A stretch of DNA of 64,000 nt. Origin: Pegea sp. RAD2-039 (lineage: Eukaryota; Chordata; Thaliacea; Salpida; Salpidae). Positions within the stretch are counted from its first letter, which is position 1. Every line of letters starts with the position of its first letter. The stretch spans positions 248,001 through 312,000 of the forward strand of contig JAQGEQ010000343.1 in the NCBI GenBank assembly GCA_034620365.1, in the 5' to 3' direction. Positions 45,920-56,500 of this stretch are shown here, one piece after another. The notes below the pieces were generated by a model. The model made no database searches. It was not told the DNA's origin and was given only the letters and a program-made list of their open reading frames with translations. The position numbers and the translations under genes are program-made.

Positions 45920-46111
45920 TTTTAGCTTTAAAAAGATTCTGCGCAGTTCTAGAGAAAGACCAAATTTGGCCGAAATATTTATTTTCTCAATTCTAAATGT
46001 TTTTTTAACATTTATTTTAAAGAACAGTTTGTATATAATAGTTTCAAATGAAATCTTTTTTTATGCAGACAAACAGGATATATTTTTATTTAAGTTAAAT
46101 TTTTTTTAACT
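45920..46111 (+). repeat. RAD54 flank remnant, copy G
   Basis: Only the flank remains: GCTTTAAAAAGATTCTGCGC, AGTTCTAGAGAAAGACC and the AT-rich stretch. It breaks at TTTTTTTTAACTTTTA, where the LINE begins. No RAD54 codons are left. Confidence 0.7.
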
Positions 46112-47620
46112 TTTATTTATTTATTTATTTATTACAATAAATGTGAAGGAGGGTGCCTAAGAAGAGCACCTCTCGCTAACACACATTCTCACAAATTAGA
46201 TCTATTTGACGTGTAAACGAAAAAGCATATGACAATGAAGAATTGCACAGAATCATAGTATTGTGAAAGAGAAAAATTCACAGTTTAGAAATGGCAATGT
46301 TGGCGATATTATAACAATTCAGCTTTTTCTTGAACAGCATAAGTGATTTTGACATGACAATCTCTGATGGCAGATTGTTCCATGTACTGATTGTGCGGTA
46401 TGAGAAAAAACTTAATCTGGTTAACGTAGCTGGTGGAGTGGGCTTATTAAGATGTAATTTATGTCTTCTAAGTTGATATAACTTGAGGGAGGGACTAATG
46501 GAGAAAAAGTCATCAAACTGAAGATCAATTAGGTTGTGAATAATTTTAAAAATCAGAATAAGGTCGTATTTAATTCTTCGGATTTCCAAAGTATCTAGAT
46601 TGAAGAAGCTGAGACGATGCTTATAACTCTCGTATTTGATATTAAGTTTCCTGCAAACCAATCTCGTAAATGTTGCCTGAACAGATTCGATTTTTCTGAT
46701 ATCACCAACTTGATATGGCATCCATGCACTGATATTGTATTCAAGAATAGGGCGTATGTACAGTTTGAAAAGGTTGACGAAAAACCATGGATCTTTAGAG
46801 TTAAAAGTCTTTATGATGAGGTGGACAAGCTTGATAGATTTTCCAAAGATTCTGGAAACATAACTGTGTCATTTGAAGTCAGATGTCAGAGTAATGCCGA
46901 GGTCTATGACTGAGGATACTCGTTCAAGAATGGATCCATTGATGTAGTATTGGTTGCTAAAGTTGGCCGCTGGCTTACGGGAGAATGTTATAACTTCAGA
47001 CTTTGTTGGCTGGATTTTAAGTTGCCAATTCGCAGACCAGTTTTCTACAATGTTTAGTGCAGTTTGGAGTTTTGAGTGAGAACCAGATAATAGCTTGATG
47101 TCATCTGCATACACAAACACACTGACATTGTTTACTGTTATTAGTCTTCTGATGAGGTCTTCAATGAAAATCAAAAAGAGAAGTGGACCCAGAACGGAAC
47201 CCTGAGGAACGCCGCTGGTGACTTTACTAGGAGTAGATAAAGATCTTTCTACACGGGTTCGTTGGGTTCTACCTGATAAGAAATCTTCAATCCATTTTAA
47301 GATAGAGTTGCTGATTTTTATGTTTTTCAATACAGTAATGAGCTTGTTGTGTGGAACAGAATCAAACGCTTTAGCAAAATCAAGGTATATGATGTCACAT
47401 GGAGTATTACTTTCGTAATGAGCTGTAAGCTCATTGAAAAAAGTGAGATGTTGAGTCAAAGAAGATCTTTGCTTAACAAGCCATGCTGGGCATCAGATAT
47501 TAGATGATGCTCCGTCAAATGGCTAGTTATATGGTTGTGAATGATATGTTCTTGAGTTCTGCAGATAACCGAAGTCAGCGAAACTGGTCTGTAGTTAAGT
47601 GCAGTGTTTCTGGGACCCTT
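46112..47620 (-). mobile_element. 5'-truncated CR1/L2-like LINE
   Basis: On the minus strand reverse transcriptase begins at NYRPVSLTSVICRTQEH, continues through GLLSK, then PCDIIYLDFAKAFDSVPH, GVPQGSVLGPLLFLIF and the catalytic VFVYADDIKLL, the thumb region ending DLGITLTSDFK, and the C-terminal LYIRPILEYNISAWMPY ... YRTISTWNNLPSEIV to NIANIAISKL and a stop at 46,278. The 3' UTR ends in a (TAAA)n-type tail at 46,112-46,139. Only two lesions are seen: a 1-bp loss in the SKRSS region near 47,468 (AAAGATC for AAAAGATC) and a TGA in place of a TGG-like codon at 46,869-46,871. The endonuclease and first ORF are absent. A possible TTAACTTT duplication flanks it, but the two flanks come from different repeat blocks. 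Confidence 0.9.
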
Positions 47621-48229
47621 AACTTTAAAACTTTAGAACTTTAAAACTGTTAACTGTTTCCAGTAATTGATTGAAATGTTTTAAATATTTTTTTAATCAA
47701 TGTTTTGTTGATGGTAATCTAGTCATAATTTGGTTCATAGTATCGACTCCAAATACAACAGCTCAATAATAATGATTCAAAAATATTATCGATATTATTG
47801 CTAATTTTGATGAAACCATTACAATCTTCATTAAACTAAAATGTTTAGAATTTAACAAGAATCAGTCAAAGAAAACGAAAATTTTGAACTTAAAACCATT
47901 AAATCTGCTTGAAAAGGTTTTGAATAAAAATATAACAAAAAATTGAAATATTTTTAGTATTAAGAAACAGAATAAGATAAGCCTTAAAATTAGAAATTGA
48001 TGAAATAGATTGTCTCAATAATATAAATATATCTACTTCATATAAAATATATGTAATTATTAAACCTATAAATCTTTGTAAAAGTCACTTAAAAATATCT
48101 TAAATTGAATAAAATCAGAAACTTCAAGAAAATAATTTCTACTTTTACATCTGATTTTCTAGAAAGAATAAGTTTCAAATAAAAGTAAAAATATTTGGAA
48201 TAAATAACAAATTTGAAATGATCTCTCGT

Positions 48230-48303
48230 GGCCGGTTAGCTAAGTTGGTTAGAGCGTCCTGCTAATAACGCGAATGTCGCGGATTCGATCCCCGTAGTGA
48301 CCA
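48230..48303 (+). tRNA. tRNA-Ile (AAT), degenerate
   Basis: 74 nt with anticodon AAT in loop CTAATAA. The A box is changed (TAGCTAAGTTGG), the anticodon stem has a C-C mismatch (TCCTG/CGCGA), the T-arm begins GGATTCGATCC, and the acceptor has two mismatches (GGCCGGT/AGTGACC). It is probably a pseudogene. Confidence 0.65.
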
Positions 48304-48312
48304 TGTCCTGTG

Positions 48313-48384
48313 TCCTCGTTAGTATAGTGGTGAGTATCCCCGCCTGTCACGCGGGAGACCGGGGTTCGATTCCCCGACGGGGAG
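48313..48384 (+). tRNA. tRNA-Asp (GTC), intact
   Basis: 72 nt, fully paired: acceptor TCCTCGT/ACGGGGA, anticodon stem CCCGC/GCGGG with loop CTGTCAC, T-arm CGGGG-TTCGATT-CCCCG. Both internal promoter boxes are canonical. Of all tRNA copies here this is the most likely to be functional, although its tRNA-Ile neighbour is decayed. Confidence 0.93.
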
Positions 48385-48969
48385 TATATTTTGTCAACTT
48401 AAAATTTCATTATTTATCAAATTAGTTTGAAAATAAAAACATTTTTTGTAGCAACTTTTGGGGTGGGCACTTACGTGGTGGCCTTCAAAAAATGAGTCTA
48501 ACTTTCAGCATTTTGTGGTTGGTAAATTAACAGCTTACCAAGTCAATCAGAAAACAATGTTGCCAACTTTCACTTTATAATTTTATCCACAACATATACA
48601 TCGCATCATAAGCAAATCTTTATTGCCACGAAATATTTTTCCATCTTTTATCTTTTTTGATTATTAGTAAATGTTTGTGAGATGCTCTTTACTTCTTTCA
48701 ATTATATTTTAATTAGCTATGGCCTATTTTTCTACAAACTTATTTCTGTAAAATTTTCTCTTTTCAAAAAATCAATTATATTTTACTTCAAATACTTATT
48801 TATTGCATTTCCTTCTTATAATTTGTTAATAACTCTTGTTGTTTTAGTGGATTTTATTTATAAACATTTTACTTTTATGGGAAACCTACAATTTGCAAAA
48901 CCTACAAATTTAATTCGTATAACTGCTTTATAGATATAAAAGTTTTGTTGCTGATTTGTTCAAAGCATC

Positions 48970-49130
48970 AGGACATCTTTGTATGACATGAGCCATAACG
49001 TAGCTTACAAGAACAGTTTGTTGTCTCCTAAGATACCTGTGCTCTTGAAATTATTTAGTTGTGTTGATGAAAAAGAGATTCGTTCGTGTGGTGACAGAAT
49101 TTTTACAGAATCACGAAAAGCTGAATCATG
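48970..49130 (+). pseudogene. LRR-gene cysteine-finger fragment, gamma copy 4
   Basis: Reads a decayed TSLYDMSHNVAYKNSLL, then LKLFSCVDEKEIRSCGDR and IFTESRKA before breaking off. All leucine-rich repeats are missing. It corresponds to 11,535-11,690 in copy 1. Confidence 0.6.
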
Positions 49131-49417
49131 AAGAAAGACAGATCTTGGTGAAAATTTAGGTGATTTAGAGTTAAAATTAAGTAATATTAGGTAAGAAGCT
49201 AAAATATACTCAAAAATGTAAATTACTATTTTTTCAAAACTTCAGATGATTCTTTTCATTTAGAAGCGAAAGTAATCCTTACTTTATGGAATAAACTTAA
49301 ATAATTAATGGTACAGGAAATTGAACATATACATTGCATCCTAAGCAAATTTTTATTGCCATGAAATATTTTGTTGTTAAGATAAATGCACGAAAATATA
49401 TCAGACCAAAAGATAAA
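49131..49417. other. Junction between repeat nest and ODAD3 pseudogene
   Basis: Mostly low-copy AT-rich sequence with no gene. 49,327-49,373 (CATATACATTGCATCCTAAG ... GCCATGAAATATTTT) repeats a piece of the gamma spacer (10,767-10,817), so a second, separate gamma scrap abuts the ODAD3 stop codon. Confidence 0.6.
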
Positions 49418-50508
49418 TTATTTCTTTCTTCGTGGACGATTTTGGCCTTTTTTTATTTTGGCATCAATTAACTGCTGCGCTCTTCGCTTTAGATCAGCTC
49501 TTGTAGGAGCTGCTGTGTCATCTTCACCACTATCTTCCTCATCTGAGGATATTCAACTATTATAAATTTGTTGGGGAGTTTGTTCTGCAAACCTTCGAAT
49601 GTATCAATTTTAGTTGTTGTTGGTAAAACAATTCTGGTGTTGTAGGAAGGAAGTTTTGTTTCAATCGAACTTTGAAACTGAAAAAAAGTTTGAAAATAAA
49701 AGTTTTAAATAAATTTTTCAAAAGTTAAATTCGAACCTCATTATCTCCCATTTGACGTAGAATTGAAGGTAGTTCAGCGCCGTCAAGATCTTCTAGAAGT
49801 TTCAATAACTTCTCTTCAGAAGAAGATAAAAGATTAAGGACATATTCATCAGATGCAGGAGACAGATTAGCTGTAGGAACATGACTTTTTGCCTGAAATT
49901 TGGAAGTAATTATTTCGTTTTTAACTTTAATTTTGTTTCAAACCGTTTTAATGTGTTGTAACTTGTCAGCAAGGTGTTCAACTCCTGCTTTTACTTTCAC
50001 TAAAACTTGACTAGTCTTCTCTAACTTCTCGTTTACTTCATCTCTTTGTATCTTCATCTCTTCTAAATGTGTCTGAAACTTTTCCAATGTTCTCTGCCCA
50101 CTATTAACAACGAAATAAGATTTTTGATTTGAAATTTCGATGAATGAATCACTTGGAAAGTTTAGCTTCTCCGGAATATTTCATTTCCTCAAACTCCTGT
50201 TGCAGCTTCAACTAATCTTCTTGCATCCGTCGGATTTGCGTATTATTTTCCTTTTTCAGCTCTTCAAGATGCTTTTGTGTCTCTCCTTGAGAACGGAATC
50301 TCGCTACAACCTCCTTTGATGTTTAGATGGATCTCCAAGCGTCTCGTGTTCTTGAGCTTGTGCTCTTTGAAGCTAGAAAATATTTTATGAATAGAAACAG
50401 AAAAGTAGTAAATTTCTAACCCTGCGTTCGACTCTTTCAGCTTGAGCTTTCTTCTCTTCAGCGAGAGCTTTCAATTGATTCAGAGCAACTTCTCGCTCCC
50501 TGCGTTCT
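49418..50508 (-). pseudogene. ODAD3: ODAD3/CCDC151 3' half
   Basis: ODAD3 is a coiled-coil component of the outer dynein arm docking system of motile cilia. Five exons on the minus strand match its C-terminal half. 50,421-50,508 reads ERREREVALNQLKALAEEKK. 50,153-50,372 reads VVARFRSQGETQKHLEELKK ... QEFEEMKYSGEAKLS. 49,944-50,100 reads GQRTLEKFQTHLEEMK ... VKAGVEHLADKLQHIK. 49,737-49,892 reads SPASDEYVLNLL ... EEKLLKLLEDLDG. 49,418-49,677 reads LPSYNTRIVLP, then SSDEEDSGEDD, TRADLKRRAQQLIDAKIKK and TAA. Introns are 48-59 bp with clean GT-AG ends. A frame change near 50,305, a TAG in RMQED*LKLQQ, and a frame change near 49,550 make it a pseudogene. About 290 of about 600 residues remain; the 5' exons are not in the window. 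Confidence 0.9.
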
Positions 50509-50585
50509 CTAAACAGACAAAGATTTAGTTTACTTCAATTTACAAAAATCAACTTTGAACAGCATACACACAAAAAGCATCTAAA

Positions 50586-53500
50586 ACCACCAATCACAAG
50601 ATTTGTTTATAAGTGAAGTTATTATTGACTTGGTGTTGGTGGTCGAGGAGTTTTTAAAAGTCAAAATGCTAGAAGCAAGTGAGTTTTCAGCATCTTCAAC
50701 AACCAAACACAAGATTTGTTTATAAGAGAAGTTATTATTGACTTGGTGTTGGTGGCCGAGGAGTTTTTACAAGTCACGGTGCTAGAAATAAGTGAGTCTT
50801 CAGCACCTTCGATCACCAAGCACAAGGTTGGTTTATTAGAGAAGTTATTATTGACTTGATGTTGGTGGTCAAGGAGTTTTTGAAAGTCAAGGTGCTAGAA
50901 GCATGTGAGTTTTCAGCACCTTCAACCACCAAACAAAAGATTTGTTTATAAGAGAAGTTATAATTGACTTGATGTTGGTGGTCAAGGAGTTTTTGAAAGT
51001 CAAGGTGCTAGAAGCAAGTGAGTTTTCAGCACCTGCGATCACCAAGCACAAGATTTCTTTAAAAGAGAAGTTATTATTGACTTGGTTTGGTGGCCAAGGA
51101 GTTTTTGAAAGTCAAGATGCTAGAAGCAAGTGAGTCTTCAGCACCTTCAACCACCAAAAAAACAGGATTTGTTTGTAAGACAAGTTATTATTGACTTGGA
51201 CTTGGTGGTCGAAGAGTTTTTACAAGTCAAGGTGCTAGAAATAAGTGAGTTCTAAGCACCTGCGATCACCAAGCACAAGGTTTGTTTGTAAGAGAAGTTA
51301 TTAATAACTTGATGTTGGTGGTCAAGGAGTTTTTGAAAGTCAAGGTGCTAGAAATAAGTGAGTCTTCAGCACCTTCGATCACCAAGCACAAGGTTGGTTT
51401 ATTAGAGAAGTTATTATTGACTTGATGTTGGTGGTCAAGGAGTTTTTGAAAGTCAAGTTGCTAGAAGCAACTGAGTCTTCAGCACCTTCAACCACCAAAA
51501 AAACAGGATTTGTTTGTAAGACAAGTTATTATTGACTTGGACTTGGTGGTCGAAGAGTTTTTACAAGTCAAGGTGCTAGAAACAAGTGAGTTTTCAGCAC
51601 CTTCAACCACCAAGCACAAGGTTTGTTTGTAAGAGAAGTTATTATTGACTTGGTGTTGGTGGTCGAGGAGTTTTTACAAGTCAAGGTGCTAGAAGCAAGT
51701 GAGTCTTCAGCACCTTCTACAACTAAGCACAAGGTTTGTTTATAAGAGAAGTTATTATTGACTTGATGTTGGTGGTCAAGGAGTTTTTGAAAGTCAAGGT
51801 GCTAGAAGCAAGTGAGTTTTCAGCACCTTCAAACACCAAACAAAAGATTTGTTTATAAGAGAAGTTATAATTGACTTGATGTTGGTGGCCAAGGAGTTTT
51901 TAAAAGTCAAGACGCTAGAAGCAAGTAAGTCTTCATCACCTTTGATCACCAAGCACAAGGTTTGTTTATAAGAGAAGTTATTATTGACTTGATGTTGGTG
52001 GTCAAGGAGTTTTTGAAAGTCAAGGTGCTAGAAGCAAGTGAGTTTTCAGCACCTTCAACCACCAAACAAAAGATTTGTTTATAAGAGAAGTTATAATTGA
52101 CTTGATGTTAGTGGTCAAGGAGTTTTTGAAAGTCAAGGTGCTAGAAGCAAGTGAGTTTTCAGCACCTGCGATCACCAAGCACAAGATTTCTTTATAAGAG
52201 AAGTTATTATTGACTTGGTGTTGGTGGTCCAGGAGTTTTTAAAAGTCAAGATGCTAGAAGCAAGTGAGTTTTCAGCACCTTCAACCACCAAACAAAAGAT
52301 TTGTTTATAAGAGAAGTTATAATTGACTTGATGTTGGTGGTCAAGGAGTTTTTGAAAGTCAAGTTGCTAGAAGCAAGTGAGTTTTCAGCACCTTCAACCA
52401 CCAAACAAAAGATTTGTTTATAAGAGAAGTTATAATTGACTTGATGTTAGTGGTCAAGGAGTTTTTGAAAGTCAAGGTGCTAGAAGCAAGTGAGTTTTCA
52501 GCACCTGCGATCACCAAGCACAAGTATTCTTTATAAGAGAAGTTATTATTGACTTGGTGTTGGTGGCCAAGGAGTTTTTGAAAGTCAAGATGCTAGAAGC
52601 AAGTGAGTCTTCAGCACCTTCAACCACCAAAAAAACAGGATTTGTTTGTAAGACAAGTTATTATTGACTTGGACTTGGTGGTCGAAGAGTTTTTACAAGT
52701 CAAGGTGCTAGAAGCAAGTGAGTCTTCAGCACCTTCAACCACCAAGCACAAGGTTTGTTTGTAAGAGAAGTTATTATTGACTTGATGTTGGTGGTCAAGG
52801 AGTTTTTGAAAGTCAAGGTGCTAGAAATAAGTGAGTCTTCAGCACCTTCGATCACCAAGCACAAGGTTGGTTTATTAGAGAAGTTATTATTGACTTGATG
52901 TTGGTGGTCAAGGAGTTTTTGAAAGTCAAGTTGCTAGAAGCAACTGAGTCTTCAGCACCTTCAACCACCAAAAAAACAGGATTTGTATGTAAGACAAGTT
53001 ATTATTGAGTTGGACTTGGTGGTCGAAGAGTTTTTACAAGTCAAGGTGCTAGAAACAACTGAGTCTTCAGCACCTTCAACCACCAAAAAAACAGGATTTG
53101 TATGTAAGACAAGTTATTATTGAGTTGGACTTGGTGGTCGAAGAGTTTTTACAAGTCAAGGTGCTAGAAACAAGTGAGTTTTCAGCACCTTCAACCACCA
53201 AACACAAGGTTTGTTTGTAAGAGAAGTTATAATTGACTTGGTGTTGGTGGCCAAGGAGTTTTTGAAAGTCGAAACGCTAGAAGCAAGTGAGTCTTCATCA
53301 CCTTTGATCACCAAGCACAAGATTTCTTTATAAGAGAAGTTATTATTGACTTGGTGTTGGTGGTCCAGGAGTTTTTAAAAGTCAAGATGCTAGAAGCAAG
53401 TGAGTTTTCAGCATCTTCAACAACCAAACACAAGATTTGTTTATAAGAGAAGTTATTATGGACTTGGTGTTGGTGGCCGAGGAGTTTTTACAAGTCAAGG

Positions 53501-56500
53501 TTCTAGAAATAAGTGAGTTCTCAGCACCTGCGATCACCAAGCACAAGTATTCTTTATAAGAGAAGTTATTATTGACTTGGTGTTGGTGGCCAAGGAGTTT
53601 TTGAAAGTCAAGATGCTAGAAGCAAGTGAGTCTTCAGCACCTTCAACCACTAAAAAAACAGGATTTGTTTGTAAGACAAGTTATTATTGACTTGGACTTG
53701 GTGGTCGAAGAGTTTTTACAAGTCAAGGTGCTAGAAGCAAGTGAGTCTTCAGCACCTTCAACCACCAAGCACAAGGTTTGTTTGTAAGAGAAGTTATTAT
53801 TGACTTGATGTTGGTGGTCAAGGAGTTTTTGAAAGTCAAGGTGCTAGAAATAAGTGAGTCTTCAGCACCTTCGATCACCAAGCACAAGGTTGGTTTATTA
53901 GAGAAGTTATTATTGACTTGATGTTGGTGGTCAAGGAGTTTTTGAAAGTCAAGTTGCTAGAAGCAACTGAGTCTTCAGCACCTTCAACCACCAAAAAAAC
54001 AGGATTTGTATGTAAGACAAGTTATTATTGAGTTGGACTTGGTGGTCGAAGAGTTTTTACAAGTCAAGGTGCTAGAAACAAGTGAGTTTTCAGCACCTTC
54101 AACCACCAAGCACAAGGTTTGTTTATAAGAGAAGTTATTATTGACTTGATGTTGGTGGTCAAGGAGTTTTTGAAAGTCAAGGTGCTAGAAGCAAGTGAGT
54201 TTTCAGCACCTGCGATCACCAAGCACAAGATTTCTTTATAAGAGAAGTTATTATTGACTTGGTGTTGGTGGCCAAGGAGTTTTTGAAAGTCAAGATGCTA
54301 GAAGCAAGTGAGTCTTCAGCACCTTCAACCACCAAAAAAACAGGATTTGTTTGTAAGACAAGTTATTATTGACTTGGACTTGGTGGTCGAAGAGTTTTTA
54401 CAGGTCAAGGTGCTAGAAGCAAGTGAGTCTTCAGCACCTTCAACCACCAAGCACAAGGTTTGTTTGTAAGAGAAGTTATTAATGACTTGATGTTGGTGGT
54501 CAAGGAGTTTTTTAAAGTCAAGATGCTAGAAGCAAGTGAGTCTTCAGCACCTTTGATCAACAAGCACAAAGTTTGTTTATAAGAGAAGTTATTATTGACT
54601 TGATGTTGGTGGTCGAGGAGTTTTTGAAAGTCAAGGTGCTAGAAATAAGTGAGTCTTCAGCACCTTCAACCACCAAACACAAGATTTGTTTATAAGAGAA
54701 GTTATTATTGACTTGATGTTGGTGGTCATGGAGTTTTTGAAAGTCAAGATGCTAGAAGCAAGTGAGTTTTCAGCACCTTCTACCACTAAGCACAAGATTT
54801 GTTTATAAGAGAAGTTATCATTGACTTGGTGTTGGTGGCCGTGGAGTTTTTAAAAGTCAAGATGCTAGAAGCAAGTGAGTCTTCAGCACCTTCTACAACT
54901 AAGCGCAAGATTTGTTTATAAGAGAAGTTATCATTGACTTGGTGTTGGTGGCCGTGGAGTTTTTAAAAGTCAAGATGCTAGAAGCAAGTGAGTCTTCAGC
55001 ACCTTCTACAACTAAGCACAAGATTTGTTTATAAGAGAAGTTATTATTGACTTGGTGTTGGTGGCCGTGGAGTTTTTGAAAGTCAAGGTGCCAGAAATAA
55101 GTAAGTTCTCAGAACCTGCAATCACCAAGCACAAGGTTTTTTTTATAAGAGAAGTTATTATTGACTTGATGTTGGTGGTCGAGGAGTTTTTACAAGTCAA
55201 GGTGCTAGAAGCAAGTGAGTCTTCAGCACCTTCAACCACCAAACACAAGATTTGTTTATAAGAGAAGTTATTATTGACTTGATGTTGGTGGTCGAGGAGT
55301 TTTTGAAAGTCAAGGTGCTAGAAATAAGTGAGTCTTCAGCACCTTCAACCACCAAACACAAGATTTGTTTATAAGAGAAGTTATTATTGACTTGATGTTG
55401 GTGGTCATGGAGTTTTTGAAAGTCAAGATGCTAGAAGCAAGTGAGTCTTCAGCACCTTCTACAACTAAGCACAAGATTTGTTTATAAGAGAAGTTATTAT
55501 TGACTTGGTGTTGGTGGCCGTGGAGTTTTTAAAAGTCAAGATGCTAGAAGCAAGTGAGTCTTCAGCACCTTCTACAACTAAGCACAAGATTTGTTTATAA
55601 GAGAAGTTATTATTGACTTGGTGTTGTTGGTGGAGGAGTTTTTAAAAGTCAAGATGCTAGAAGCAAGTGAGTCTTCAGCACCTTCTACAACTAAGCACAA
55701 GATTTGTTTATAAGAGAAGTTATCATTGACTTGGTGTTGGTGGCCGTGGAGTTTTTAAAAGTCAAGATGCTAGAAGCAAGTGAGTCTTCAGCACCTTCTA
55801 CAACTAAGCACAAGATTTGTTTATAAGAGAAGTTATTATTGACTTGATGTTGGTGGCCGTGGAGTTTTTGAAAGTCAAGGTGCCAGAAATAAGTAAGTTC
55901 TCAGAACCTGCAATCACCAAGCACAAGGTTTTTTTTATAAGAGAAGTTATTATTGACTTGATGTTGGTGGTCGAGGAGTTTTTGAAAGTCAAGATGCTAG
56001 AAGCAAGTCAGTCTTCAGCACCTTCTACCATTAAGCACAAGATTTGTTTATAAGAGAAGTTATTATTGACTTGATGTTGGTGGTCAAGGAGTTTTTGAAA
56101 GTCAAGATGCTAGAAGCAAGTGAGTTTTCAGCACCTTCAACAACCAAGCACAAGGTTTGTTTATAAGAAAAGTTATTATTGACTTGGTGTTGGTGGTCGA
56201 GGAGTTTTTACAAGTCAAGATGCTAGAAGCAAGTGAGTTTTCAGCACCTTCAACAACCAAGCACAAGGTTTGTTTATAAGAAAAGTTATTATTGACTTGG
56301 TGTTGGTGGTCAAGGAGTTTTTGAAAGTCAAGGTGCTAGAAGCAAGTGAGTTTTCAGCACCTACTACAACTAAGCACAAGATTTGTTTATAAGAGAAGTT
56401 ATTATTGACTTGATGTTGGTGGTCAAGGAGTTTTTGAAAGTCAAGATGCTAGAAGCAAGTGAGTTTTCAGCACCTTCAACAACCAAGCACAAGGTTTGTT

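Larger units (their letters stand above)
47630..49110 (+). repeat. Gamma block, copy 4
   Basis: The arm (47,635-47,760), spacer, tRNA pair and conserved spacer to 48,930 match copy 1. The LRR gene is then represented only by 48,970-49,130, since the block loses the LRR repeats. It ends near 49,130 in sequence not seen elsewhere in the window. Confidence 0.72.

Noticed and set aside
46617-47418. Plus-strand open frames at 46,617-46,913 and 47,218-47,418
   Set aside because: They are antisense to the LINE reverse transcriptase frame.
1-49110. Polinton, retrovirus-like or LTR element
   Set aside because: No integrase, polymerase, protease, capsid or envelope similarity and no direct long terminal repeats were found; the long repeats at the element ends are inverted.
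1-49110. Helitron origin for the gene capture
   Set aside because: Helitrons lack inverted ends, while here the ends face each other; no Rep/helicase sequence or CTRR-hairpin end was identifiable. Not fully excluded for older events.
49418-50508. Nematode origin, suggested by TTTCAG acceptors and AT-rich short introns
   Set aside because: Presence of an ODAD3-family outer-arm docking gene implies motile cilia in the lineage, which nematodes lack.
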